DNA of 64,000 nucleotides from Escallonia rubra. Its lineage: Eukaryota; Streptophyta; Magnoliopsida; Escalloniales; Escalloniaceae. Position 1 is the first letter of the stretch, and the number at the start of each line of letters is the position of its first letter. Position numbers and translations under genes: made by a program. The stretch covers positions 434,001-498,000 of the forward strand of contig JAVXUO010000192.1 of the NCBI GenBank assembly GCA_033065855.1. The letters run 5' to 3'. The notes beneath the pieces were generated by a model that saw only the letters and a program-made list of their open reading frames with translations, searched no databases and was not told the origin of the DNA. Below are positions 24,188 to 36,345 of the stretch, piece by piece.

Positions 24188-24853
24188 TAGGGGCGGAACC
24201 GGGAATTTTTTCAGGGGGTACAAAAATTATATCGAATTCACCAAAAAAAAATATTAGTAAATTAAGAATTAGCAAGCAAATTAACCAAACATATTTTCTA
24301 AATCTCTATATAATCACTGAAATTAAACTAAAATTTAAGAACTTACCTCACAGTCAGTAGTACAAAGAAGCAGTAGTGAGGACTGAGTAGCCTCAGTTTG
24401 TCTTTCCAGTTCCAGATCTGGTCGGACCGTCGGAGTGAGTGACAGACTCATGGTCGTCGCCTCGTTGGTCAGCGTCACGGCGTCTCGGTGGCCGGTGCTC
24501 AATGAGGTCGTCTTCGTCCTTCACCGTTGTCAAGCCGTCAAGGTCACGGTCGCGGTCGTCGTCACGCCGGCCACGGTCCAGATCTGGTCACAGACAACAG
24601 GCTCACCGTCACGGTCGTCGGTCGAAGACTCGGAGTGAGTGTGAGTCACCGGTCGGCGGTCACGGCCTGAGCCTCAGTCCCCACCGATCACGGGAGGGGG
24701 GGGGGGGGAGGGAGAGAGACAGAGAGTGTGTGTGTGTGTCTCGGGGGACGGGGTCTTGTCGACAGCGGTGCAATTCCCGAAAAAAATTGTTTTTTCAAAA
24801 TTTCAGGGGGTGCACTACCCCCCCCCCCTAGTCCTAATGTAGTTTCGCCCATG
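24188..24853. mobile_element. Non-autonomous hAT element (666 bp)
   Basis: The ends are TAGGGGCGGAACC (24188) and GTTTCGCCCATG (to 24853). The exact 8-bp duplication CGCAGAGT flanks them at 24180-24187 and 24854-24861. The interior is GC-rich, with CGGTCGTCG-type repeats (24420-24680) and a GGGGGAGGGAGAGAGACAGAG run. It carries no transposase. Its insertion 309 bp upstream of the citrate-binding-protein-like start codon makes it a candidate modifier of that promoter. Confidence 0.9.
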
Positions 24854-25073
24854 CGCAGAGTGATGAGCAAAGAACGTAGCAGAGTTTATTAGTCATAAAG
24901 ACATATTAAGGAACCAAGGAAAATCAGAAGCATCTTCTGCAGCTGCACTGGCTGGACTCACAAAAATACAAGATGAGAAACTAAAGTAAAGTCTCAGACC
25001 TGTTTGTTTCATGAAAAATATTTTTTATAAAAGGTTTTTCGCATTTTTCTTTGTTTAGTGCGTCCATAAGATT

Positions 25074-25372
25074 TTTCAACGGAAAACGATTTCCGATCAA
25101 ACTTATTTTGAAGAATAAAAATGTCGAAAAGTCACTCAACGATTAAAACTAGGCAAGTCATATTTCAGAATGCTGAAAACATGCACACACCCTTAAACGC
25201 GCACCGACACACAACCCTCTTATCATTTTCAACGGAAAATGATTCCCGATCAAACTTATTTTGAAGAACAAAAAAGTCAAAAAATCACTTAATTATTAAA
25301 ACTAGGTAAGTCATTTTTCAGATCGCTGAAAACACGCACACACCCTTACACGCGCACCGACACACAACCTCC
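25074..25372. repeat. Tandem duplication of about 150 bp
   Basis: 25074-25213 and 25228-25372 are about 88% identical, both running from TTTCAACGGAAAA through GAAAACTAGG-type sequence to ACGCGCACCGACACACAACC. It lies inside the left arm of the split MITE. Confidence 0.85.
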
Positions 25373-25425
25373 CACCCACCCACCCACCCACATGCCTAAC
25401 CCCACCCCTACCCCTACAGGCCCAT

Positions 25426-28400
25426 TGTAATATCCCGAACTTCGGGAGCTGGTTAAAATAATTATCTGGGTTCTGAAAAATAAACAGGCGATAATTTTGA
25501 GCAATGCTCGGGTGTTAGTAGGGTATCGAAACTTAAAAAGTTTTCGGGACGAAAGTATAATTTTTGAAACTTTGGGTGCATAATTGTAAATTAATGTTTT
25601 TGGTAATGAAAAATAATAAAATGAGTGACAGTGTATGTTTTAGTGACATGTAATTAAATTAATAGATATTAGAAGAATCTTTGGGCAAAAGTGCAATTTT
25701 TGAAACTTCCGGGGTAATTTTGTACGGTTTGGAACTTGAGGGGCTACTTTGCAAAATTTGAAAATTTAGCCTTATGTGTCAATTTTTCAGAAATTTCAGT
25801 ATAAGAAGATGCCAGCTCCTGTGATGAGTAATCTGATGTTATTTTTATATTAGTTTGGTTCTATCCTAAATGGAAAGAAAACAACAAAAAAAAAAAAGAA
25901 AAAAAAGAAGAAAGAAGAGAATCTTTCCATTTCGGGAAAGAAAGAAGAACAAAAACAGAGAACAAGAAACAGAGAAGGGAAGAAGGAAATAGATGGGGGA
26001 GGACCAGCATCGGGAAAGCGGGGACAAGGGAAATTGAGGAATTATTCGAAGGGTAATCCTTTCCCCCTCTCCTAGTGTGTGTGATTTCTTTTTCTGTGTG
26101 TGTTTAAACACTGTGGGTGTGTGTTGTGAGTCCATTGTGTGTTTGTGTGTGTACTACGTGTGTATATATGTATATTTCGGGTAAGGTGGAGGGGGATGAT
26201 TATGTGTTTATTTGTGTTAGGATGTGTTTTTAGATGAAATTAATCCTATATAGGTGTTTTCTAGTATGTTAATGATAAATTGATGGGTCGTGTGAGTTTG
26301 GAGGAGCTATGAGCATTGGCAGTGGCAAGGAGGAAGATGGCAGTGTGTGTGTGTTCTTGACTGTGTGTGTTCGGGTGTGTAATTGTGTGTGAAATGGTAT
26401 GAATAAGTGAGTTAATGTTGTGTTTTAGGTGTGTATATATGTGGAATTGTGTGGGTGTAATGGGTGAAGTGTGTAAACTGTGGGAGTGTGTGCGCAGCAG
26501 CTATGAGCGTGGGTCTCGGTTGAAGAAGAAGAGACTGTGAAAAATATGTTTTAGTGTGTGAAATAGTAACTGTTATCGTCGCTAATAACAAAAATTTCTT
26601 TAGGCAGTTTTTTTCACGAATTTTCATAAATAGTTAGAGCCAAAATTAGGCAAAGTCCAAAACTGTAACCCACAATATTTTTACGAGACGTATGCTCTGA
26701 AAATTTTCGGGAATTTTCAGTGTCCGCAAAGGGCGCTAAATTGAGGTATCGATTAGGGAACACTCCAAATTTATTTAACATGGTAAACAAAGTTATTTTA
26801 ATCTGAAAATTCTAGGTAAATATTATTTTACTGATATGTTTCATATTATATAATTTCGGACCGTTTTGAGGCCGATAGGTATTTTTCGTGAAACTAGCCT
26901 TTTGGCGCTCTGTCTGGATACCGGTTCGGAATTTTCGGGCGAAATTTTCCTGTAATACTTTTTAACCCAAAAATGACTTCAGGATATTAAAAATAGTATT
27001 TTAAGATGTTTTGAAATTTTTCCAGTGCCAGAAACCCCTAGGGTATTTTGGTAATTTACCACCCCAAAGGGGGGTATTTTACCCATAAAGGGTATTTTTT
27101 AATAAATTTGCATACGATAAGGATATTTTAGCAATTTTTCTTACAGAAAAGCCATTTTGATGATTTAGGTATAACAAGGGGGTATTTTGGTTATTTACCG
27201 ATCGAATGGGGTATTTTGATAATTTTACCTATAAGAGGTATTTTGAGGTAAATTCGCATACATTAAGATTGTTTGAGTGATTTTACTTGCGAGAAGACCA
27301 TTTTGGTGATTTAAGTCCGAGAGGGGCATTTTAGTAATTTTACACCTCAGGGGCGTTTCTGTAATTTACATACCCAGTAAGGGGGTTCATTTTGCGAGTA
27401 TGCGTGAGTCCGTATTATGTTACAATATTGTAATATAGACTGAATTCCAATTAGTTGATTGTTTCGTTTAGATTAAAACTAAACAATCCCGGTTAGGATA
27501 ATTTAGCTACAGATCCAGGTAAGGAATTCTATCTGAACCCTAGGTAAGGACTTTCGTCCGAACCCTTATTTTGATAACTCATACTCATAAGCACTCATTT
27601 GATTTAGTTATGACTAAGGTAGAACTCTGAGGTATGAATTGATATCAGCATGTTCTTGCCCAGAAAACCCCAATATTGAACCTGAATCGGTTATTTAGAA
27701 ATCTTGTGATGCTCGCATGTTATTGCATGCTGAGCAAAATTGATAATCGCATGTTATTTTGATTTGTCATCGTTATCCGTTTGGACTCTATTATGTTGAT
27801 AAAAGTTGCATTGCTTGCCTTAAAAACTATTCATTGAGCCTTAAAACATTTATGGAAACTCTTATCGATGCTCATTATCTATTACCCATCGAGCCTTGAA
27901 TAACATGTTGTATTATCGAATTATTGTAATTCTGTACATTGACATGAGATTCTGCATTGGTGTGGACTAGTACCTTGATGGACTAGTCGGTGCATTGGTG
28001 TGAGCTAGTACCTTAATGGACTAGCCGGTGTATTGGTGTGGGCTAGTACCTTGATGGACTAGTCGATGCATTGGTGTTGGCTAGTACCTTGATGGACTAG
28101 TCGGTGCATTGGTGTGGGCTAGTACCTTGATGGACTAGTCGGTGTATTGGTGTGGGATAGTACCTTGACAGACTAGTGGGTGTATTGGTGTGGGATGATT
28201 GTTTGCATCGTATCTACAAATTTTCTTTAATATCTGATCGAATTAGTTATGATTCTTTTGAAATTCTTGAAAATTTATCATTGAATTGCATCTGTGAATT
28301 ATTTCATAATTTCTGTGTATTGGAGGATTTGGGGTGTATTGGTGTGGGCATAAATGATTGGATTTGTGCTTGTGTTAAAATCCCTTGAGAAATTTTCGTT

Positions 28401-28986
28401 GTACTTTGGAGATTATGACTTTGGAAGTGATCTTTTACTGATCGTTTGAAAACCATCATGATTTTGATTGTTATTTTGATATCTATTTATAATGAATTTT
28501 GATTATTTTGAAAATCATTGAGCTCTTCAAATCGTTTGAAGTATTTCGGAAATCATCGTCAGTTGGATCCTTTGAAGTCGTTTGGTAATTCTTTTTGTAG
28601 TCCTTGTTCGACCTTACTGAGATATCAAAAGCTCACCCTTCGTTTGACTCCCTTCTGCAGGTGATGATCAGCTGCCACATGTTCGGGAATGGGTTAGAGT
28701 CTGTGTGAGATTCCGGTGAGCCCATCACTACTGGGTAATATGACCCCTGCGCGGGTCTGTACTGTGGATTCATTCTATCAGGACTCCAGTTATTGAGAAC
28801 CTAGGTTTTAATAGTTAGGTTTGAGCAGTTATTGTAATCTTGTATTTTAAGGAATTTGGATTGGTGTTGGATCAGATGCTTTAAAGTATGTGGTAGAGAA
28901 CAAGATCTGACAAGTTTGATGTGATCCGGTAAGTTAACGTTCCGGGAGTTCGGGGCGATAGAGCTCCGGATTTTTGGGGTGTTACA
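25426..28986 (+). mobile_element. Solo LTR of a Ty3/gypsy family with 3.56 kb LTRs
   Basis: The segment runs from TGTAATATCCCGAAC (25426) to GGGGTGTTACA (28986) with TG...CA ends. The 5-bp flanks are CCCAT and CCCAC, a duplication with one mismatch. No primer-binding site or coding region adjoins it. The inverted copy at 12091-15325 and parts of the LTR at 5632-9228 (for example the block near 8440-8700 vs 27520-27950) are related, so one broad family dominates. LTRs over 3 kb are long for plant elements but known for some chromoviruses. Confidence 0.87.
27954..28190. repeat. 38-bp minisatellite, about 6 units
   Basis: GCATTGGTGTGGGCTAGTAC plus CTTGATGGACTAGTCGGT recurs at 27954, 27992, 28030, 28067, 28105 and 28143. 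It lies inside the solo LTR. Confidence 0.93.
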
Positions 28987-29200
28987 CCCACCCACACCCA
29001 CACATACAGAGAGTGACGCACAAACAACGGAAAGCATATAATTTTTTGGTATAGGTAGTTTTTTCATTTTCTGTGGGACGCCCAATTAGCGAAAAATAAA
29101 AATCATGAAAATATTTTCAGGAACTACTATTTTTCGGAAAGCATATTCCGTGAAGCATTTTCGGTGAAGAATTTTTTGTGAAACAAATTAAGCCTTAGTG

Positions 29201-30779
29201 GGTTAGCTACAATCGCTACTGACGAGGTTTTGATTCATTAATTACACTCAACTGCATTAGCCATTCAAAATCATTATTATACTCCACCCACTTGAGAAAT
29301 GAAATGACAAAAATCCCCTCATGGTGTTAGATACAAATCCATAAATCAGCCTTTATACTATACAAAGGACTCAAACACGCTTCATCCTCTTCATTACCAT
29401 GAAAAACCATTATCTCTATCACCAAGATCTCAATTCACCCATATCCAAATCACATCCGAATGATGACTAACACCGTTTTCGTCATCCACCATAACATGGA
29501 TCAACCAAACCTCCACAATTAAATCTCCTCCACATAAATCCCATAACCACCTACATGAGTAGCACCAAAATTAAGTCAAGCAATATAGCAGTGTGCTCCA
29601 TGGTAACCAACAAAGCCATCTCGATATGGCAATGGTTGACCTTGATAGCATTCTTAAACTCTTTTTGTGAATGTCGATGGTGAAGGTTGAGGCACTCCAT
29701 TACTTCTGTATGGTCAATGGGTAGAGAGGAAGCAACATCATTTAGAAGGTCATGGATATCTATTTGGTTACATGAGATTTTTGAGTTAGAAGATTGAATG
29801 TCAGTTTGGTTTTGGAGAAGGGTGGAAGCATTTTGGGAGAAGGTGTTGGATGAAAACAGGAAAAGAAGCACAAGAGGGTGCCAACCTCCGCGTAAATTCT
29901 ATACATAGGATAGGCGGGTGCACTTGAAGAGATATTTTCTATGATTAAATGAGAGTGGTGTAGTTGTGGGTAAGAGAGTTTAGATTGGCACAAGGGTGTT
30001 TTGGTTTGATGAGAGTGAAGCTATAGTTTCAAGGATTGTTTATAAAGTGGTGTTGTAAGATGAAAGTTGCTCAGAAGAGACATTGAGAGCGGGAGAAAAG
30101 AACGAAGGAAAAGTTGTCGTTATCAAAGTTGTCAAGAAGTATAGATTCTGAAGGAGGGATATTATCAACAAGAGCAGAGGTAGGTGAGGGAAGATGATAA
30201 AAGGTAAAGAGTTAGGTACAGGGACGAGAGATGAGACGACTGGGATTCACCTTGGACAAGTGACATAGTGTTTGTCCAATTGTCCTTAAGTACCTAAAGA
30301 TCGACTTTGCGCATGGTTTGAGGATTGAGACATAATATGGAGGAAGGCATATATGGTGGGGAACTAAAGAGGGAATGTGAACTTAAAGATGACGGAAAAC
30401 TTATTATGAACAAGGAGCCCAAAGGAAGATAAGCCTTTCCTTTCTTCCACTGATCGAGCATGTGTTTCATCATGATAGCAGCGAGATTTAGCTACTCCAT
30501 TCGAAGAGATTGGGCAACTAAGCTAACGTCAAATAAGGTAAAAATAGCAAACGAGTGGTGCGAGGCACGATGTTTCAAGAGAGAATTAAGTGAATAAGGC
30601 AGGTTTTGCCCTGTGTAGAGTCGGCCGGGGCCTGGTGGGTTGCCTTGGCTGAACCTGAGAAGGAGATTAAAGGACGAACAAAGAGGGTTTTTATTTTTTA
30701 TCCAGACTTACTCTCAAAATATAGGGGCGGGCTAAGGAACCCATGGATAGGCATAACAACCAAAAAATATTTTCTCTTT
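29201..30779. other. Stretch without a recognisable gene
   Basis: A minus-strand frame at 29551-29871 (106 codons) and an overlapping one at 29760-29993 have no domain I recognise and no good splice partners. Composition is unremarkable. It forms the left flank of the broken CACTA element, and no CACTA terminus or GCGACGG repeats are visible here. Confidence 0.45.
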
Positions 30780-30841
30780 AAGCATGGTTGTCATAGCTTA
30801 CCACCATCGCCTCCACCAATTATCCACTGCTGGGGTGACGG

Positions 30842-31111
30842 CTAGGGTTGGGGCTGGGGCTGGAGCTGGGGCTGGAGCTGGGGCCCCGTCTGCTGTATGC
30901 GAGCACCCTGTGCCTCGTCATCAGTGGGCAATGACGAGGTGGGACTCACCGTGGAGGAGGCAGCTCGTCGTCCACCCCGGCCACGAATAGCCCGTATCCT
31001 ATCCATATCTGACTTCGTATAGATAAATTGCAAAGGCATTAACACATTAAAAAAAAAATTTGCAAAAATCATCATCAGCACTATATATATGAATGAAGTA
31101 TAAAAACACAA
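30842..31111 (-). pseudogene. Start of the CACTA second ORF (TnpA/Ptta-like), truncated
   Basis: It opens at an internal methionine, MDRIRAIRGRGGRRAASSTV, and then becomes a glutamine/proline repeat (LQPQ) encoded by GGGGCTGGAGCTG units at 30845-30890. It lies on the same strand as, and just downstream of, the tnp2-like pseudogene. That is the position of the second protein of CACTA elements. It is cut where similarity to the element ends. Confidence 0.45.
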
Positions 31112-31209
31112 TATGAACCAAGTTCTAAAATGTTACTACATTTTTTTTCGTGATGTTACAACATTACAAGTCAATCATTTTCAGTTTGGGAATCATCATC
31201 ATCACTGGA

Positions 31210-34200
31210 CTAGTCGTCCTCTTCTTCGTGGGACTCGTCATCCTCTTCATCAGTAGACTCAGTCACATCATCTTCAACACTTATTACATCTTTCGCGCCA
31301 TCATCTACGACTTCTTCTCCTACATGAAGTGTTGTTGGAAGAGGAAGATCATCCTCCCTGTTGTTCACCTCAACAGGTAACAAGACAGGTGGTTGGTCGG
31401 CTTGAAAGGTGTCTATCTCACTATCATATGTCACGGGCAATTTCTTGGACTTGATAACTATACACCAATGAGATTTGGGATTGCCGACGTCCTCCGCGTA
31501 AAAAACTTGTGTAGCTTGACTAGCAAACACAAAGGGCTCGTCTGATGCAAGTCTTGACTTGACATTGACATCTACAATCCCTTGAGAGCTAACACGGATT
31601 CCTCTACTGCATGTGACATCGAACCATGTACACTTGAACACTACCAGGCAGTTTTCGGAACCTAAATATGCTAGCTCAACAATCTCATCTAGCTCTCCTT
31701 AAAAATCCATGCAATTCTCGGCATAACAGTCGCCGTTGACCAAGACTCCACTGTTTTGGGTTTGTTTTGTTCGGTCATCATCTTTTACGTTAAACCTAAA
31801 CCCGTTGATGATATAGCCTCCATGATAGGATGCTTGTTTGTTAGGGCCTTGAGCTAATAATTTCAAGCAGGAGGCCACTGGTCTATCCATTGACTGAACC
31901 TATTGTAGATGACGGTAAAAATTAAGGATAAATCAGTATACTAATTGGCCACATAACTGTATATAACACATAATATAATTTTGTTAAAGACTTACACGCC
32001 TTCTGAACCACTGTACAAATTGTCATTTCTGATGAGATTTAAGTCCAGCGGGATCAGTGATTAAAGATTCCGCATCGAACTCACTGTAAACCAATATAGT
32101 TGACTCGCTTATCACACATTTTCAATTATGTATAACAATTTTTTGAACTAAATCACATTAACTTACTCAACAAATGTTGAAACTTCATCACAATTTAGAA
32201 GGGCATATATTGTTGCAACACTGTACTCTTCATCCGTTAGCCATCGAGTATACGTTCGGCCGAACAGACTACCTGACTGCTTGAATATTGACAATTGCCC
32301 TTCCAAATTTGTGCTGGATTCGAGGTTATTTCGACCTAGTTGACTTAACCTTGTATCAACATCAGGCCCGAAATATTGACTACAAAAGTTTACAAGCTGT
32401 TCCATTACATAAGCCTTCGCAATTGAGCCCTCAACCCGAGCCTTATTATGGAATTTTTTCTTTAAATGGAACATGAACCTGGAAGTTTAGTGAATCTAGT
32501 TAGGTGGAATATCAATGACAACAGGTGTCGCATTAAGTGTAAACGAACAATTGTAACAACTTAAAGTGATACATCGACCGATCTTGCACATGTCCACCCA
32601 TCTTAGCTTCATATGCCAAGTGAACAGACAGATGCTCCATTGAATCAAAGAACGAAGGTGGGAAGATTTTCTCCAGCTTGCAAATTGTCACCACAATGTT
32701 CTTCTCAAGTACATCCATGTTACTCATGAAGATCGTAGAAGAACATATATCTCAAAAGAAATGAGATAATTCAGTCAAAGTCTCATAAACAACCCGTGGA
32801 AACAGTCCCCGGAAGGCAATATGAATGAATCTCTCCATGAATACGTGGCAGTCGTGACTCTTCATCCCTTGGAACTTGCATTCCGATACATTGCAACAAC
32901 GAGATATGTTGGGCACAAACCCATCCGGAAGCTTCAAATTCTTAACCAAGTGACAGACCTTCTCCACTTGTTTCTTGTCTAGACAGTAAGGTGCTTTCGG
33001 GAGTATCGTCCTCCCGCTGACTGTCCGAGGATGCAATTCATGGCGTACACCCAACTGTTGTAGATCCCTTCTCGCTTTAAGGTGATCTTTCGATTTCCCC
33101 TTGACATTTATCACTGTGTTGAACCACGAGGGCTTTCCGTCGTGCTTTAACGTATGATCGGGTTCACGCCCATACAAGTAGGGCATGCTAGCTTCCCATG
33201 TGTGCTCCAGCCACACTTCATTCCTAATTTGGGAAATCTTGTATAGTCCACATCAAAGCAGCCCTCTTCTGAAAATTCTGTTTAAGGGATGTATCATATG
33301 TTTCGACTCCATGATTCCATAACTGTTTTAACTCATCAATCAACGGCCTTAAATACACAGACTCTTCGGCCCCGGAATAAGCAACGACAAAAACATGTAC
33401 GACTTATTCATGCACATGCCTGGTGGAAGATTGTACGGGACAATAATAACAGGCCATGTGGAGTAAGGCGTGCTAGACTGACCGAAAGGGTTGAACCCAT
33501 TGGTTGCCAGACCAAGTCTAACATTCTGAACTTCCTGAGCAAAGAGTGGATGCCTGCGGTCAAACTCCTTCCACGCCTCTCCATCAGCTGGGTGTGTCAG
33601 CACATTGGCATCGTTGCTACAAGTCTCATGGTGAGCCCTCATATGTTCAGCCGTATTGGAGGAGTAGTACATTCTCTGAAGCCTTGGTGTGACTGGAAAA
33701 TATCGCAATATCTTCCATGTAATGTTTTTCTTCTTCCCTTTGTCCGATTTGTATCTCGAATGATCACATACTGGAAACCGTGATAAGTCTTTATTCTCTT
33801 TCCAGAACAATACACAATCGTTATTGCACACATCTATCCGCTCATAGCTCAACCCAAGTTTCCTCATCATCTTTTTCGCGTCATAGTACGACGGGGGTAA
33901 CTTTTCACTTTCGGGCAAAATTTCTTTGATTAAGGTAACAAACTCGTTAAATCCTTTCTCACTCAGCCCGTTGTCTAATTTCAACTGTAATAACCTACTA
34001 TCCGCAGACACTCGTGTGTGTTTCAGAGCTCCATCCTACAGCGGCTCTTCCGCAGCTCTCAACAACTCAAAAAATTGATGAGCCCCCTCGTTCGGCTGTT
34101 AGGAACTGTCGTCACCGCGGTCGTCACCCCAGTCAACATTAGCATGCCCATCATCCATAATCATATCTTGGTAATCATACCGTGCCTCCTCCCTAACTTC

Positions 34201-34449
34201 AGCTTAACTAGCCGGGTGGGACGACAATACTATCGTTTCCGTGTGCTGCGTCCACCTTGCGACGAAGATGCCATTTTACTTCAAATCTTTTTCTCCAATG
34301 CAACAACTCACAGCTACTGCACAGGTACCTTATCTTATCAAAGTCAACATGTGCAGGATGCGCGTAAGCGAAGTCAAAAAATTTGTCAACGCGATCCTCA
34401 AAATCGTCAGCATTCCTCATTTTCATCCAACTTTGATCGACCGACATGA
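31210..34449 (-). pseudogene. CACTA transposase tnp2 (TnpD-like) with DUF4218 and DUF4216
   Basis: Reading on the minus strand, the pieces occur in the family order. The N-terminal transposase-associated domain starts MSVDQSWMKMRN (34447). A linker follows, ending ANVDWGDDRGDD and FFELLRAAEEPL. The tnp2 core comes next (34011-33230), with VSADSRLLQLKLDNGLSEKG, YYSSNTAEHMRAHH, FNPFGQSSTPYSTWPVI and LIDELKQLWNHGVETYD. DUF4218 (33216-32180) has QKVEK-like CHLVKNLKLPDGFVPNIS, MKSHDCHVFMERFIHIAFRG, ICKLEKIFPPSFFDSMEHL and KARVEGSIAKAYVMEQLVNF. DUF4216 (31890-31210) has NGFRFNVKDDDR, NSGVLV and FKCTWFDV, with an acidic tail. At least two in-frame stops (about 34115, 34040) and several frameshifts break it, so it is not functional. 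In CACTA elements this protein cuts the ends. Confidence 0.9.
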
Positions 34450-34529
34450 TGACTTAGATAACGTATTGTATACCACCTTCAATTATGACCAATCATTAGG
34501 CAGGGCTGATGTAAATATGAATGCATGAA

Positions 34530-35159
34530 TGTGACAACATGTCTATATATATCCCCTCCATTCTCTAATAGGTAGTGGTCCTATCCCATTCAGAAAAGCA
34601 CATGTTTATAAAACAGTGAAGAACTCATGCTTAGTCCTATGTCTGCGAAACATTTGGTAGCACCTCCCCGCATTTTTCCACGTACACGACATTGATTAGG
34701 TGTTCTAACATTCATCTAACCTTGTCTTGCAAGGTTTGACGGATGTTAGAACATCAGATCTGTATACACCTAGAGAAACACATGAGAACGTGTACCAAAT
34801 ATCCATGACATAGTACACAGAGCCATGAGTTGAAACATTGTTTTATAAACATGTAGCTTTTCCAAATTGTCCAAACTAGACATCCAAAAGCTCATTACAA
34901 AGCATTACTTTGTAATGAGTACCTTTGAACGAGAACTAAGGGTTTTTATGCATGCATGCGTTCAGAAATTGAATACACATGCCAGAATCTTTCCGAAATT
35001 TCAAAATTGCAGAAAGATCATTGCATATGTTACCAATTCCACTTTAAATAGAATTCGTTGGCAACGAGTTGAACCATCTCGTTGCCATTGGACTTCGTAA
35101 AAAAACAACGAATATAAAGAATGCAGGGTTTATAAACAACAAGTAATTGAACCATCTCT
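34530..35159. other. Internal CACTA region, no gene seen
   Basis: It lies upstream of the tnp2-like start. 34700-34790 contains a short inverted repeat (GTTCTAACATTCATC and GATGTTAGAACATC). No frame above 77 codons. Confidence 0.4.
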
Positions 35160-36062
35160 GGGCAATATAGAGTAATTATGGGATGACCAAAGGCTAATTA
35201 GGGCTAACTGGGTTATTAGGGTTAATTACGATTGTAAGGGTTTAGGATTTAGCGTTTAGGATTTAATTAATCTAATTAGGATTTATTAAGATATGTTAGG
35301 GCTAATTAGTGTTAATGAGGAGTACCTTGGGCTAATTATAGCTAATTAAGGTAGATTATGACTAATTAAGGTTAATTAGAGCTAATTAGGGTTTAATTGT
35401 GCGGAGTAGTGTTAATTAGTCCTAATTAGGGTTAATTAGGTTTAATTGTGTTATGTTAGGGCTAATTAGTGTTAATGAGGAGTACCTTGGGCTAATTATA
35501 GCTAATTAGGGTTGATTAGGGTGATTTAGAGCTAATTAGGATTTAATTGTGCGGAGTAGTGTTGATTAGTCCTAATTAGGGCTAATTAGGCTTAATTGGG
35601 TTATGTTAGGGCTAATTAGTGTTAATGAGGAGTACCTTGGGCTAATTATAGCTAATTAGGATTAATTAGGCTTATTTAGAGCTAATTAGGGTTTAATTAT
35701 GCATAATAGTGTTAATTAGTCCTAATTAGGGCTAATTAGGCTTAATTGGGTTGTTAGGCTTAATTACGACTAATTAGGCTAACTATAATCAATATGCACC
35801 TAATTGGGTTCATTAGAGCTAATCAGAGTTTAGTTAGGTTTTAGGGTTTAATTAATCTAATCACAGGTTACTAAGATATGAGTAATTAGGGCTAATTATG
35901 ATTTAATTTGGGCTGATTAGTGTTAATTAGGACTAATTTGGGGTAATTACAACTAATTTTATTTTCATTGGGTTCTTAGGGTTAATTAAAACTAATTAGG
36001 CTAATTAGAGTTAATTAGGGTTCATTAGGGTTAATCGGGACTAATTAGGGCTAATTATAGCC
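35160..36062. repeat. TAATTAGG(G) array with 150-160 bp higher-order repeat
   Basis: About 900 bp are made of degenerate 10-12 bp units of the form GCTAATTAGGGTTAATTAGG. A longer motif, TTAGGGCTAATTAGTGTTAATGAGGAGTACC, recurs near 35295, 35456 and 35605. This implies a higher-order repeat of about 150-160 bp. There is no coding potential. Confidence 0.92.
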
Positions 36063-36153
36063 AGTGCTGGAGCCACGATGAGATTTTAGAGGGTGCTAAA
36101 AATGTCGCGTTAACCTAATTAACCTAAATTCAACAACCAACCATTCAACTAAT

Positions 36154-36345
36154 TCACAGATATCTCAATCCAATTGGGTCCCATCATCCGTCAACAATCT
36201 CAATTCTCAAATTCTCAATGCACAGTCAACAATCTTAATTCTCAATTCTCAAATGCTCAATGCACAGTTAACAAAATTATATAAAGAATAAAAATTGATA
36301 CAAAGCATCGACACCTCATATAGGGTGTAGGTACGGTGTCCGACA
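36154..36345. repeat. Left copy of a direct repeat flanking the GACACGTGTC satellite
   Basis: AGATATCTCAATCCAATTGG through CAATGCACAGTTAACAAAATT and CGACACCTCATATAGGGTGT recurs at about 37182-37400. The two copies are about 90% alike and enclose the satellite. Both also contain internal repeats of AACAATCTCAATTCTCAAAT. Confidence 0.88.

Larger units (their letters stand above)
24994..29200. mobile_element. MITE-like element split by a solo LTR
   Basis: CAGACCTGTTTGTTTCATGA at the left and, in complement, AAGGCTTAATTTGTTTCAC at the right are imperfect inverted ends. Both continue into ACGGAAAA/TTTTCCG-rich sequence. The element would be about 0.65 kb without the 3.56 kb LTR inserted at 25426. 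The target duplication was not resolved, so the superfamily is open. Confidence 0.55.

Noticed and set aside
24439..24831. 130-codon SR-protein-like arginine/serine-rich frame
   Set aside because: Lies wholly within a non-autonomous hAT element and comes from CGGTCGTCG repeats.
27954..28190. CRISPR-like regular repeats
   Set aside because: Units are contiguous 38-bp repeats without unique spacers, in a plant LTR.
35160..36062. Interstitial telomere
   Set aside because: The plant unit TTTAGGG is not present in tandem; units are TAATTAGGG-like, 10-12 bp, with higher-order period.
36058..36120. Start of another hAT-like element (CCAGTGCTGGAGCCACGATG)
   Set aside because: The sequence resembles hAT ends, but no partner end or 8-bp duplication was found.
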